Assembly (NCBI GenBank): GCA_015350385.1
Contig: WNKI01000003.1
Coordinates: 788,592 to 852,591 of the forward strand
DNA length: 64,000 nucleotides
Direction: 5' to 3'
DNA from: Aculops lycopersici
Taxonomy: Eukaryota > Arthropoda > Arachnida > Trombidiformes > Eriophyidae
Of the stretch, positions 41,701-52,600 are shown one piece after another. Positions within the stretch are counted from its first letter, which is position 1; every line of letters starts with the position of its first letter. The notes under the pieces are model-generated. The model did no database searches. It was not told where the DNA came from and saw nothing but the letters and a program-made list of their open reading frames with translations. The translations under genes and the position numbers were made by a program.

Positions 41701-44268
41701 TCTTATTGCAATATCTAACGGGACCTTCATACAAACTATACGGTTCGCATAATGCACTGCTTGACTGTAAACGGTTGATTCCTCATCTTTGCTACACCTG
41801 TCGATAAGTTCGTATCTCTTCTCCATAGGTATCTTGTCTAACATTTGAATTTGTCGCGAGGCTACCTCGAGTCCAGTTTCTAATCTTAGATCATCCAAGG
41901 ATGCGTTGACAACTGTTCTGTTGAGGCTACTTGTGGATGAAGGCGCAGAAGTTGGTAAACCACTTGTCGAAGCTTCTCCATCTCTATCAGAGTTGGCTGA
42001 TCTATTTTGCTCGTCGTTCTGGGCATATAAGGCGATTATGTCCTTCTCAACATCCAAGTAAAATGATGATTCCCAGAACTGCTGATTAGACCAGACAGGA
42101 TGATCCTGTATGCAGGTGAATGCAAATTGAATAACACCAGTGCATAGTCGGCGGCAAAATTCCATCGCGAGTGGCAAGATCTTCGCTGCAACACCGTTGA
42201 GATCAATATGACTCTCGTGTTGGAGGGCACAATTCATCAATCGGACAACTAAATCAAATTGTTGGTGCTCCAGGACAGCTCTTTGGCTACCAAGATGACA
42301 AGCCAACTCCTCGATCAAAGCTAACCTATTTGACTTATTCTTAAGAGCCTTCAGCACGGCTGGTAGTGCTTTTCTTGCATCTGAGATCTTGTTGTCGAAA
42401 ATGCAGTTCACACAATTTCTCATCACCTCCAATCGTCGGGCTGAGTTGATAACAAACTCATTGGCGTTGAACTCACTCTTGACCTGCTCCGCCGATAGAC
42501 CCATTGGGACAAACTGATACTTGATTGCGTAGGAATTTTCCTTTGCATTAGATTGATTAGAAGCACTTGAAGTAAGGGATATCGATTTCTCAGATAAAGT
42601 TTCTGAATTTTTTCTTGTTTCCGTAGCCAAAATCTCGGCTATCTTTCGGGCATCTAGCATCGGAAAAGGTTTTGTAACTATTTTGTTGGCATTCTCAATA
42701 GATGGTTTAAGTGCTTTTTGATTGGCTGGTCTTGCTACAGGGTTCTCATGCTCCCACAGGGAATGAGCTAACATCTTGATGTGTCTGATGATTGCATTAA
42801 TGTCGTTTCTCTCCTCTTGCAATCTTTCGTGTAAGGCCGAATGCAGCTCGTCGAATAAGTCACAATCTCGATAGGGTAGCCCTCTAGATTCGACGAACTT
42901 TTCAAAGAACATGCTTTCCAATAAACGAGTCATGAATTCGTTGTCTACAAATCCGCGTTGACCTAAGAAAGAGGCTTTGTGAAATGAGATCAATGATTTC
43001 GGATGAATACGAATAACAGTCAGACAAGATCTGTAACCTTGAAGGATCTGGGTGATCGTCCTCAAGAATATTGCTCTAATTTCCTTGTCCATAAAGTCAG
43101 GCGATGAGGGTTGAGAGTGACTAGGATTGTTGAAAGCGTCATCGGCATGGATCAATTGAGGTTTTGTTATGTGTATCAATAGATTAATTAACTGAGAATT
43201 GTATGGTTCTTCCAAATGAGCAACATGTAATGAGTCTGGTATCTTGACGGATCCACCATCAATATCTACAACAATAACATCTAATAGATCACTAATCTCT
43301 CTTTTGAGCGATGAATGAACTCCAATAATAAAGGGAGTTGGAGTTGATAGAAATTCAATTAAAGCTGATGGTAGAATCGGAATGTATGTGTGGCTATACT
43401 TGAAGGGATACATTAGGGATATGAGACCTTGACAAGCTTCATTGAGTCTAGTATAACTTTGCGAATAGAAGAGTATTTTGTGTTCAGTCAGTAAGGCATA
43501 GAATAGTTCGACAACATTGTTGATACCAAGATGTTCGACTAATCTATAGACAGTCGTTGATGTAACTGGAATGGTATCAGTTTGAGGCGGTTGTAGAGCT
43601 AAACAATCTCCGGCGCTCAAAGAGAATCTGACAGGCGGTCCACCATAGATTGGCACGCGGACTGTGCATAATAGATTGCCAATTAGAGTTTCAAGGGAGT
43701 ATCTCAAGTTGTCAACATGAACTGCATAGAATATACTGAGACAATTTCTGAACACCTCTTTGAAATCAAATCTTGAGATCAATACGATACATTTGGGAGC
43801 GTATAGCAAGGTTTCGTGAGGGTTGTTTGAAGTATGTTGTTGTTGTTGTTGATGATGATGCAAAATCTGTTGTTGTTGCTGTTGCTGCTGTTGGTGGTGT
43901 TGGATTTGTCTTTGTACCGACTCATAGAATGTCAAACATGTACAATAGTGTCTGTCAACATCAATATCAGTCAAAACAAACTGGAAGAACTTGGGCGCAA
44001 ACCTGTGAGATTGATGCAATTGTTGTTGCGTTGGGCTATTGGTGTTGCTCTGTCCATCTGAAGCCACCGTGAGCTCCCAGCCGAGAGGTTGACAAAAAAA
44101 CTCGATACCATCAATAAAGCTTGTGTCGGGCCAATCTTTTTCTGGGAACCTTTGCAATATCCTACCTTTTGTATTCCTTTGATTGGCCTCAAAATCAAAA
44201 CCAACAATAGCGACATAATCTACAAGTCGCTCGAACTGATGCTGATTTCTCAACTTGTTTGCTGCCAT
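38713..44268 (-). CDS. Sbf: SET-binding factor / myotubularin-related 5/13 (DENN + pseudophosphatase)
   Basis: 1,851 residues from ATG 44268; the GTG at 44304 is upstream in frame but not a likely start. Order: DENN module (from YVAIVGFDF; about 5-430), a helical SBF2-type region (about 530-800) interrupted by Ser/Asn linkers, a GRAM/PH-like region around 900-1080, and a myotubularin phosphatase-like domain (about 1270-1700). The catalytic loop HCSDGWDRT of active myotubularins reads AIEDGWDLT near residue 1500: the nucleophile Cys and the Arg are both replaced, as in known SBF pseudophosphatases. The protein should act as a Rab GEF (Rab21/Rab28 in other animals) on endosomes and as a partner of active myotubularins. 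The C-terminal PH domain of human SBF1/2 is not seen; the frame ends after a coiled segment. AATAAA overlaps the stop codon. Confidence 0.92.
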   Translation of the reverse strand: MAANKLRNQHQFERLVDYVAIVGFDFEANQRNTKGRILQRFPEKDWPDTSFIDGIEFFCQPLGWELTVASDGQSNTNSPTQQQLHQSHRFAPKFFQFVLTDIDVDRHYCTCLTFYESVQRQIQHHQQQQQQQQQILHHHQQQQQHTSNNPHETLLYAPKCIVLISRFDFKEVFRNCLSIFYAVHVDNLRYSLETLIGNLLCTVRVPIYGGPPVRFSLSAGDCLALQPPQTDTIPVTSTTVYRLVEHLGINNVVELFYALLTEHKILFYSQSYTRLNEACQGLISLMYPFKYSHTYIPILPSALIEFLSTPTPFIIGVHSSLKREISDLLDVIVVDIDGGSVKIPDSLHVAHLEEPYNSQLINLLIHITKPQLIHADDAFNNPSHSQPSSPDFMDKEIRAIFLRTITQILQGYRSCLTVIRIHPKSLISFHKASFLGQRGFVDNEFMTRLLESMFFEKFVESRGLPYRDCDLFDELHSALHERLQEERNDINAIIRHIKMLAHSLWEHENPVARPANQKALKPSIENANKIVTKPFPMLDARKIAEILATETRKNSETLSEKSISLTSSASNQSNAKENSYAIKYQFVPMGLSAEQVKSEFNANEFVINSARRLEVMRNCVNCIFDNKISDARKALPAVLKALKNKSNRLALIEELACHLGSQRAVLEHQQFDLVVRLMNCALQHESHIDLNGVAAKILPLAMEFCRRLCTGVIQFAFTCIQDHPVWSNQQFWESSFYLDVEKDIIALYAQNDEQNRSANSDRDGEASTSGLPTSAPSSTSSLNRTVVNASLDDLRLETGLEVASRQIQMLDKIPMEKRYELIDRCSKDEESTVYSQAVHYANRIVCMKVPLDIAIRSTKSTNPNNSNNDTQPGTLAGNNSSQRTHSNGSDRNSNSDEESGFEDESNMNTFSNSEVAAGVVKFVTRFVDKVCIDSCVGEDHLRSLHAMIPQVVAMQIETLESVYRESKRLPPVMKPKITNPDLIDGEELLMPGLRTYLLPDGRDKDNVKDESIGAHIGGPVYLPAEGGIFVTNYRIIFKGRPCDPFYCEQTVVRSFPTATLTKEKKISVHAVPAVDQYLQEGLQLRSNTFQLMRVAFDEEVTSENIDGFRKHVIRQRSPATIFQLFAFTSQLLVPNKSILLTQKTKNPKSATLKGFAKRTFMKTAQRAGLKKKDPNKNRYIFDGFSGSSKDSKTLAIGSTASSSSMSDHMRSNEQMDSLNESTASSDQSQHQSSLHLKSTLPRPIVPPSPQIKIQQSGANTLAKMAQMNYVKDYFRLNLGSITSSSASSSSSSNMALANFFQSSSNKHQRTFSNGNNNNIPDQCFITSINLNYSITRSYPGLVVLPPGLTEDCVVRMSRFYKSNRFPAVIWRHARTKALLLRSSGFQGKGIFDMYKKTGDVLYIMTEKALIKNIKTELHRTCEFIPLDLHEVRQVKTNFAKFLRACIPSAPLPPLDSESSLTKTIEGLGWFEQLKSILECANSIVDLIDNQGKSVLLAIEDGWDLTPQITSISQLCLDPYYRTFDGFRVLIEKEWLAFGHRFSHRSNHTIASPTSGFAPMFLQFLDLVHQIHRQFPLSFEFNQYYLKFIAYHHVSCRFRTFLLDCEAERSELGWLNEEIVSPAQSLSSFGPKSIHGSSSGVSSSSNNSASNMNLNAIGRHSRQGSEVSEINIAPASPMSHPDSPSGKPSPGLQGANNGKTLTPPTMNYIGTSFWDYADRLWSQSPIFFNYYYTPVNFLDPTKNAVLKTSANIAMFKLWDYYTSEDLIHGPSYDTEVFTMTKQHQEELQASIEQSNISKRRLVVTNYDSAHLTQPDGLTQLMGDLKNIEHEYNLNPSQWSNLWSKIETSLPVD

Positions 44269-44956
44269 TGTTATTGTTTTTGTACTTGATTTGTTGCTTC
44301 CCACTTATATAAATATACTAACTGAATAATAATAATAATGATGACGATGGTTATAATAATACAGATGATAATAAAGATTGGCGAGGAACGACAATCTTCT
44401 AAGGCTTGAGCTGATATAGAGACATAGATAATATAATATAGTAGTATAGTGATATCAATATAACGTCGCTACCGTCGTCACCATCTTCACCATTCGACGC
44501 CTCATATTATCTCGCGTCCACAGCTGTAACGAAAATAAATTCCCTCACCCATTCGCCTATCAGCACTGCATGTGTGTGTGAATGTGTGTAGCTGAATTCG
44601 ACACACACGCACTAGCTGGGATACTAACACAATGATACAAACCTACACAGCTAAAATGCACGCACACACTCATAGGGATTCGCTCACAAACGAAAATCAG
44701 AATCAGATTTTCTTAACGCATTCTTAGACTCTCGTTTCGTAATGGACTTGACAAAATCACAACTGTGCATTTGTTGTTTACTCAGATTGCAAGGATAGAG
44801 ATTAGCCTAGATTGATAAAAAGATCATCATATATTATTATCTTCACTATTTTTTGCATCGCTGCTTTATTACCTACTAGAAGAGTTTTGTTCTGTTCTCG
44901 ATTTTAATTCAACTTTAATAGTTAGGTTTTGCCTGCAAGTAGTAGTTTGATATCGA
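44269..44956. other. Spacer between the SBF 5' end and the Piwi 3' end
   Basis: AT-rich, with AAT-repeat DNA near 44320-44360. Minus-strand AATAAA for Piwi at 44865-44870. The SBF leader region upstream of 44268 contains a TATATAA word near 44306-44312. No other gene. Confidence 0.5.
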
Positions 44957-47497
44957 TCACAAGAAGTGAAGTCTGTCCTCTAAACTGGAATTTGGTGGCG
45001 AATGTAAGTGTTCTCCACATAGTAAAGCTAATTTGTGAGCATATTGACATGGGGCTGGTACACGAACTGATCCGGCCCAATTATAGTAGAGGAAGCAGAA
45101 CTTGTAAGCCATTGCTTGGTGTCTAGCTGGCGTTAGTCCAGACTCGTCATTGATGATATTGTAGTAGGTTGGCGCTACAGTTCCGGCTCTAGTACTTTGT
45201 GAGATCAAGTAAAAGTCGAATCTCTCCTTCCTGGTGACGACTCCGTCAATAACTGTACCCGGTTGACAGTTGATGTAGGCAGGACCATTCCTATTCTGCA
45301 AATAGAACCTAGCACCAACGCGTTTGTTTACAATGATGAATGTCAGTCGAACCTCGACTCCAATTTCTCGAATGGCTCGCTTAATTTGCTGTACCTCGCT
45401 GTTGTGAACGTGTTCAATCTGTCCATCGCCAACTCCATCTCTGTAGATGAACAATCGCTCTGGGAAATTTCCATTTAAAGTCTTGTATTTTCTGAGGCCA
45501 ACTATCAGATTCTCCGTCAGGTGCGATGACAACTCGTTGATTTGGTCATGACGGTCAACTCGCGAGTACCACTGCGAGCACTTATCATTCAACGATCCAA
45601 CGAAGGCTCCAAAAGAGACCAACCTGTTGACTGTGTCGTGGTAGGTGTCGTAACCGCAAACCATCACATTCTTAAGTGGGAAGTTGATGTACCACGGCTC
45701 ACCGCCAATCTTGGCGGCCACTTGGATTCCAATCTTGACTGATGCTCCATTTGCCTTCCTGGGATCAGTAATAAGTCGAGCAGTTACAACTTGGGTGATC
45801 ATTCCACGATCGACTGAGGCATGCTTCTTAATTGCGTCATACTTTTCCTTATTCTGCAAGGGCAGTATCACAATGGCAGCTGTTGTATCAGGGTTTAAAT
45901 CTCTTAGGTAGCTGACATAGTGGCCAGCTGTCTCACCGTTGAACATCCTAACCACATCAACATGATCAGCTCTTAGACCAATCTTCTCGAATCCCGCTCT
46001 CATGGTGGACATGATTAATTGCTCCTGAGCGCTAACACTCTTTGGTACTAAAATGGCCATCTTAGCGAATGCAGGCCTCTTTACTAGACGATCGCGTATT
46101 AGTGCACCATCGAAGCTGGCGTTTTGGTCCACTTTTGGCCAGGAGGCAACCTCTCTGTTATTGGCCACACTGCCCAATTGGATAGACTCGGGTGCCAACT
46201 GTCTAGCGGGCACCTTAACAGGTTTGTTATCAATGGAATAGCCCCAGCTTCGGAGCATTGTTTTAACTTGTTCATGATCTTGAAGTTGGTTCAATAGTTG
46301 TTGCATCTGCATAACTCTCGTTGCAGGCGGCACTTGAGTGGCAGTGATCATTTCCCTTCGCATTCTACTGATTTGATCCTCGGTCATTCCGGCCATTTTG
46401 CAAAGCTCCGGTACCAATCTAACGACTCTAGGTTCCTCTCCGTCTCTAGTCCTGTATCCATGTTGAACACAAACTAATAGAGGCTGCTTGACATCCTTTA
46501 CTTGAACGGAGTGCTTACGTTGAAAGTATTGTACTAGATTGATTTGACCCTGTTCCTTATCCGGAGTGAAGAAATACGTTTCGGGACTCTCGTTGAATGC
46601 TATGTCTTCGATTTTGTAAACATTCTTTTTATACTCAGTCACTACCAACTTGTTAGTTAGTTCCCTCTTGACCGCCTCGGTGAAGTTGCCTCGAACTCTC
46701 TCCTTAATCTTCACGATCATTTGTAATATCGTAATGGTTTGCATCACTTTGTGCACTGATTCCAAGTTCATTAGAATATTATCGCCCATGTGAAGATTGA
46801 CGGCCGTCCTGAAACCGCCACAAAGTTGGACGTCCTGTCCGCCGCCGACAGTAGTGATCAAGTTGTGGTGAATATGTGCCCGTTGGGCGTTGATGCTGAT
46901 AGGATAGAAACCCAAGGTTTCGAGCATCTTCCTTGCATTCATGTTGTATGTTCTAAGCATCTCAAACGAAGACCAATCTACCTTTCCAACATTCTTAACA
47001 GTAATCTTGATCTTTGCTCCCTCGGGGTCACCTGGATTCTCCACCGATTTAACCAAAGGAGTGCTATGTTGCTTTGTTGATCTGATCTCGGAGTAGCCAT
47101 CGAATGTGAACGTCTCAAGTTGGGCTCCAAAATGACTCCTGATCATCTCCCTTCTTAGTCTCACGGAATCAATCGAGGGCTCGAAATCAATGCGATACTT
47201 GTAGATATCGTGCGTCTTCATGGGTGTAATCTTGACAAAATTAGCCACCACATCGCACTGTCTACTCGAGGCCTCACACTCAGCTTGGACCACCTTGACT
47301 CCAGCGGGGATTGTATTCAGCTCAGCGGTACGATATCCACCCCTTCCCCTAACTGGCCTCTCTGCAGTGTCGCCACTTGACGAGGTGCCGGCGGGAGTGT
47401 CGCTCGAGGAACTTGAGCTCGGGCCCGAGGATCTTGGCGCCGGATCATCCTCAATTCTGTGCAAATTTGGTGCTTCTCCTCTTCCTCTTCCTGCCAT
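44957..47497 (-). CDS. piwi: Piwi-clade Argonaute
   Basis: 846 residues from ATG 47497, one exon. The N-terminus has RG dipeptides (MAGRGRGEA, VRGRGGY), which in Piwi proteins are arginine-methylated and bound by Tudor proteins. PAZ lies at about 240-360 and PIWI at about 500-820. Slicer residues appear present: Asp in CGYDTYHD (about 616), Glu in SSHLTENLIVGL (about 660), Asp in YRDGVGDGQ (about 685) and His in PAPCQYAHKLA (about 821). The C-terminal YYNWAGSVRVPAPCQYAHKL is a Piwi signature. The function is piRNA-guided silencing of transposons in the germ line. Chelicerates such as spider mites keep Piwi genes, while dust mites lack them. AATAAA follows at 44865-44870. Confidence 0.95.
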   Translation of the reverse strand: MAGRGRGEAPNLHRIEDDPAPRSSGPSSSSSSDTPAGTSSSGDTAERPVRGRGGYRTAELNTIPAGVKVVQAECEASSRQCDVVANFVKITPMKTHDIYKYRIDFEPSIDSVRLRREMIRSHFGAQLETFTFDGYSEIRSTKQHSTPLVKSVENPGDPEGAKIKITVKNVGKVDWSSFEMLRTYNMNARKMLETLGFYPISINAQRAHIHHNLITTVGGGQDVQLCGGFRTAVNLHMGDNILMNLESVHKVMQTITILQMIVKIKERVRGNFTEAVKRELTNKLVVTEYKKNVYKIEDIAFNESPETYFFTPDKEQGQINLVQYFQRKHSVQVKDVKQPLLVCVQHGYRTRDGEEPRVVRLVPELCKMAGMTEDQISRMRREMITATQVPPATRVMQMQQLLNQLQDHEQVKTMLRSWGYSIDNKPVKVPARQLAPESIQLGSVANNREVASWPKVDQNASFDGALIRDRLVKRPAFAKMAILVPKSVSAQEQLIMSTMRAGFEKIGLRADHVDVVRMFNGETAGHYVSYLRDLNPDTTAAIVILPLQNKEKYDAIKKHASVDRGMITQVVTARLITDPRKANGASVKIGIQVAAKIGGEPWYINFPLKNVMVCGYDTYHDTVNRLVSFGAFVGSLNDKCSQWYSRVDRHDQINELSSHLTENLIVGLRKYKTLNGNFPERLFIYRDGVGDGQIEHVHNSEVQQIKRAIREIGVEVRLTFIIVNKRVGARFYLQNRNGPAYINCQPGTVIDGVVTRKERFDFYLISQSTRAGTVAPTYYNIINDESGLTPARHQAMAYKFCFLYYNWAGSVRVPAPCQYAHKLALLCGEHLHSPPNSSLEDRLHFL

Positions 47498-49610
47498 TTT
47501 AAGCCTTGGGTTTGATTGAAGGTTGTTTTATCGTTAAGTTCAATTAGATTGATGGTTTTGTTTTGTAAACTTGGATTTGGAGAACTTGTTGTTGTTCAAT
47601 TATGTCAAACTTGATGTGAACTCTTTTGTTGCAACTAGGGAATGTAGAATGCCAATACGGAGTCTCTTTTTGTTTGACCAAGTTACATATGATGCTGTAA
47701 TCCTGTCGTCTGAGTTCCGGTTAAGTAAGTAACAACAACAACTTGCAAATTGGTACGCGTGGCCCCGAGAGAATAACAGGTGACCAAAATAACAGGTAGG
47801 TCAATTTGAGTTGGAAAAGGAATAGGAAAAATGGGGAGACCAACTAAGTTGCTAACCAAAGGGTCAATGTTTCTCGACTGGCGAACAGAGTGGAAGAAAT
47901 TTTAAGACTGCCACTTCTGCTTTCACTGCTTGTGATTTGCATGGATTCCGAGGAGTAATCTCTCTGGAGCTGATAGCCAATGAGCGTGCGCTAGCTATCA
48001 CTTTTCCTCGTCTTCGTCTCGCATTGGAACTAACGCGCCTCAACTGGTGCCAGCGCTAATGACGATAAAGTTGCCAGTTGGCGCCTCCAAGTCCAAATTC
48101 AATCCGTTGCTGCTGCTGCTGCGTTTGTCGCAAATGTTGTTATTCTTTATTCTGTTTGTGACGAGGATCTGGCAAAATTGGGGACGAGACGCCTCCACGT
48201 TGACTGGTGTGTATAAACGTTTGCCTCGATTTTTTCCCTTCTTTCATTTCCCGCAGGCAGAATGGGCAATTTCCCCTACAGTTTGCTTCATAAAAAGGGC
48301 AGTTCTGACCGAGAGCTACCCACAAGCGTGTTGCTTGCGGGCAGCTTGCGGGCAGCTCGTGCTTCCAACTGCTTGCGGATAACTGAGAGTTAAAAGGGGG
48401 AAGAAACTTCAATCTGCTCACAAATGGCCCAATAGCCTCGCTCTAATGTTGACCACGTTCATGACGACGCTGAGGCCAAGCAAGCCGTTTGGTTCGGTCG
48501 ACAAAATGGCGGTCAAGCAGACGAGATTAATAGACCCATTTTGATAGTCCATGTTTCGTGCACTCTGCCTCTTGGAATTTTGGCTTGATTTGCTTGCACC
48601 GAAGGATGCGCCGCCGCTTCTCTTTGGCCTCAAGGTTTTCCATTTCAACGGATTAAAACCCGAGCCAAAACAAATTCGAGCCGAAAGACGAAACACGGCG
48701 AGAGGCCATGTAGATTTGTGTTTAGCGTGAGCGAGCAGATACACCAGCAGACATTCAGTCAGCAAACAAACTTGAGAGACGCGGAGGAACCCGATGGGCG
48801 GCTAGCGCGTTGGCGGCAACCACTTGTTGCTCTGCGCTGCCGCGTGGATTTACCCAAAAGCACAATGCACTCAAATTAGCCGGTCAAGTTTTAATCTCTG
48901 TGCTTCTGCCGGCGGTCGCGCCAACTTTGCTACCAAAAAGTTACAGTGTATATTCAAGCTCATGAAGGCTGGCGAGTTCGAGCATCAAATGATGAGTTGT
49001 CGGCTCGATTTGTGAGAGTCGATTAGAATCGAAGAGAGAAGAGCCAACTTAATGGCGCGCTTTGAACTTGGTGTTGAGTTTGATGCAAAAAGTGATACCA
49101 AGATTGTCACGAGAGGAAGGGCAACGACATAAGTTGCCAATGAACCTACCGTAATTGGAAATGGTAAACTGAATCTAAAAATGACCAACTTGATCTAAAA
49201 GATGAGACATCGCTTTCAGTATTGTTCATGGGTCTTGCCAGATTGTTAATGAGTGATTAATGATCTACATGAAAAGTTTAGATTTATATTCTTAATTTAT
49301 TTCATCTATTTGTAAACATTTCAAGTTTATAACAGCCAAGCAGAAGTAGGGTGCTTTTCTTTGTCACTCCTGGTATCTTTGCTTTGTAATCAATGATGAT
49401 GCTTTTCCAATTCAATTAATAATTCTTCGTCTTCTCCCCTCCGTCGCCATCTAATCAGACATCTCCACTAAGATTAGAGAGTTAGAATATCACAGTTTTT
49501 GTAGGTCATAGTTGAGAACATTTTACAGTAGTGTAGTTTTAGCTGCAGTCCGAGTGGTTGTGTCCAATGCTTTGTTATCGAGTAGTCTATTTCTACAACA
49601 ATGGACAAGA
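47498..49610. other. Spacer between the CLCA 3' end and the Piwi 5' end
   Basis: Piwi promoter side and CLCA 3' UTR. A minus-strand AATAAA (TTTATT at 49296-49301) about 310 bases beyond the CLCA stop may end that transcript. Short direct repeats GCTTGCGGGCA occur near 48330-48355. Frames at 48140-48421 and 48418-48765 on the minus strand show no recognisable feature. Confidence 0.45.
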
Positions 49611-52600
49611 TTAAACTTGGGATATATTGTTGTTGCTATCGCTGGCCACTTGCTGTTGCTGGCTCGCGACATTCGCCGTCGAGTAGATGGCGTTCTGTTG
49701 CTGCTGGTTATTTAGTGACCATTGGTTTGCATAGTAGTTGCTCGAGTTTGTCGATGGCACCTGTTGCAAGTTGGTCACCTGACTATAGATTGAGGGCTCA
49801 ACGTTGAGTTGCTGCTGCTGTTGATTTGGAATACCAAGACCGTTCGCCTCCTGGCCGCCGCAGTAGAGGTACTGAGGTGGCAGAGTTGCGAGGTTTGAGT
49901 GGTTGCCAAAACTGGCATTTCCTCCGAGCTCGCTATCGTTCAACTCGGTCACTCCCTCCAAAGCCGGCGAGCTCTTGTCCATCGGCTCAGTACCATTTCC
50001 GCTGCCCGTCCACTGACTATGCTTGGTCTTCAGCACCGAGGTCAGTTGCTGCTGGAGTTGTTGGTTCAAGTAGCTTGCGGTTGTGCTTCGCTGTTGGCGA
50101 ACCAAATAACTCGACTCAATGTCCGCCGGTGGATGGTGTTGTTGTTGTTGTTGCATATGGTGGTCTTCAATCACAGGTAAACCGTCGCTATATTGGCCCT
50201 GGTGTTCCAGAGTCTCTAGGCGCATCACAGGCGGCGCCTCGTTCCTCTCTCTCGCTTGCTTCACCTTGTCGTAGTGGCTTAGTAGGATGTCGGCTGGCCA
50301 CGACTGAACCGGCGACATAGTGGGATGGCCAAGACCATTTTGGTTCATGTCGCCGCCGTTGTTATTAATTGCAGCATTATTAGCGTCCATTTGGTCCATC
50401 ACCTGTTGAGTCATTTGCATCTGCTGCTGTTGTTGCTGAGTGTAATGGTTGGCCGCATTCACAGTTGCGTAAGCGTAGCCATTGACCAGAGTGTGTTGTG
50501 GCCACATACTCGACTTGTCCACCTGTTCGTGCTGTTGTTGTTGTTGTTGTTGTTGTTGAATGTTGTGGTTGTCATAGTGACTAATTGGATATTGTTGCCG
50601 CTGGTAATGGTTCTCGCCGTTGGCCGAGATCATTTGGTTCTGGATCATCTGCGCCTGGTGCTGTTGGTGTTGTTGCTGGTGGTGCAAATTGTTGTAATTC
50701 AACTCATCGCCAAGCGCTAGCTTGTTTATCTCAACATCGTGGCCACCCTGGCTGCCCACCGAAGAGGCAATCTCGCTCTGTTGACTACTTCCACATCCAC
50801 TCGACACCATGGAACTGCCACTTCCAGCGCCAGTCATCACCGATGACGACGTAACCGCTTTCTTGTCCTCGGACTTGCAACCCTTGCGAGCTCGTCGAGT
50901 TGAGCTCGCCAAGCAGGCCACTAGAGTGCAGCAAAAGATTGAACAAATGAAGGCTATGATGCTGAACAATATGAGAGCACTAAAACCGTCAATTGGAGTT
51001 CCCCTCAATAGGGAGTAGTTCAGCTGACCCGAGCCTCGTTGCAGTAGAACTCCTTGGGCATTGTAAATATTACCGTCGGGGTCAATTGTTGTTGCTTGGC
51101 CATAGATTGACTCGGCATCGTCCAAAGTTAGATTGCTACGAATGTAAAACTGAACAATATTTGACATTTGGCTTCCAATACCAAGATCATCGTAGACTTT
51201 TAGTGCAATAAAATAGATTCCCTCTCGTCCATTTGGCATTCTTAGCGTCACCTCTTTCATTCCCCCATAAGCGGAAGCATTTGGAAATGTTCCCTCGACG
51301 TTCCATTCGTGGAACTTGAATCCAATCTCTTGCTTCGCATCAAAGGCCCGCTTAATCATCTCGCGATCGGTGAACAACTTGATGTCGTACCTGCCACTTG
51401 ATTGCTGCTGACCAATTAATGGCTCATTATTACCTGGCCCAGTTTTGGAACCGGAAATGATCATGCCTCTAATTGAGTTTGCTCGCATCTGTTGCGCTTG
51501 ATGGTTGCTAATGCTCTCGAAATCTTGATCGGTAAGTGACTGGCTTGACTTTTGGTTGTTGTTATTACTATTATCCTGTTGGAGCGAATCTCCCTGAGTC
51601 TCAATCACCTCGCCACTCGACGATGAGACCTCTCGTGCCGACAACAAGTGTTTGCCGGCTGCAAGTCGACCACTGAAGCTACTGCCGCCGCCATTGCCAC
51701 TAACCAAAGCCATCGGCTCGGCACTTGCTAAACTCTCGGCTGGTTGAGGGGATTGCTGCGACTCGTCAACAGTTGACTGCTCACTTTCCAAATTCCAACT
51801 GTCCATTACCTGTAACCTGCTGCTAGGTTGCGAGGCCAAGAGGCTATTGCGGTGACTTATGTCGATTTGGGGCTCAAACCATCTGATTGTAACCCTCCGA
51901 TTGTCTTGGTCAACATTTATAACAGTCAAATTATTAACTCTTGGTGGTCGCTGTTGGGCTAAGCGATTCTGTGAGTCGACATGAAACGTGCCGCAGTACA
52001 TGAGACGGCTCAAGTGTCGCGTTTCCGGTTTAGCCGGTTGGCGAGGTATGAAGCTGCCGCAACAAGCGTTGTCTTGCCCGTTGCTTCCGCTTATTGTTGT
52101 GCTTGGTGAGATCATTTGTGTTGGTTGCTGATATTGGTGGTTGCTGTTGCTATTTCTGGTATGTTGTTTGTTATTTCTGCCAGTAGACTGATGCTGTTGG
52201 TTAGAGTCCAATAGCTCAACGCTAACCTTGTAGAATCCTGGACGGTGGGCGTTTTGTACATACTGGGAGTAGATTCCGTCGCCTTGAGTCATATCAGGTG
52301 CACCAAGGCCATCGTCGAGCATGTTGACATTTTGCACAATATTTCCCATTGCATCCTGAACCTCCATTCTGGCGCTAATCTCCTGAATGGGACCCAGCTG
52401 AGCGCCTGCCTTAGTTTGCATGAAAACCTTTACACTCATCAACTGATTGGGCTTGATATTATTGTCGCCGCCATTAGTCTCACTTGTTGCTGTTGATCCC
52501 GCAGTTTGATGCTCACTTCCGTAATAAGTTTGAATCCAACAGGTCGACGTTATGGTGTCGCCCTGTGGATTCACACGAGCCATAGCAACTCCGCTGGTTT

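Noticed and set aside
44268..44304. GTG at 44304 as the start of the SBF protein
   Set aside because: Nuclear animal genes rarely start at GTG, and ATG 44268 in a good context precedes the conserved DENN region.
48140..48765. Two minus-strand frames (93 and 115 codons) between Piwi and CLCA
   Set aside because: No family features, no signals, and no conserved-looking composition; the region also carries short direct repeats.
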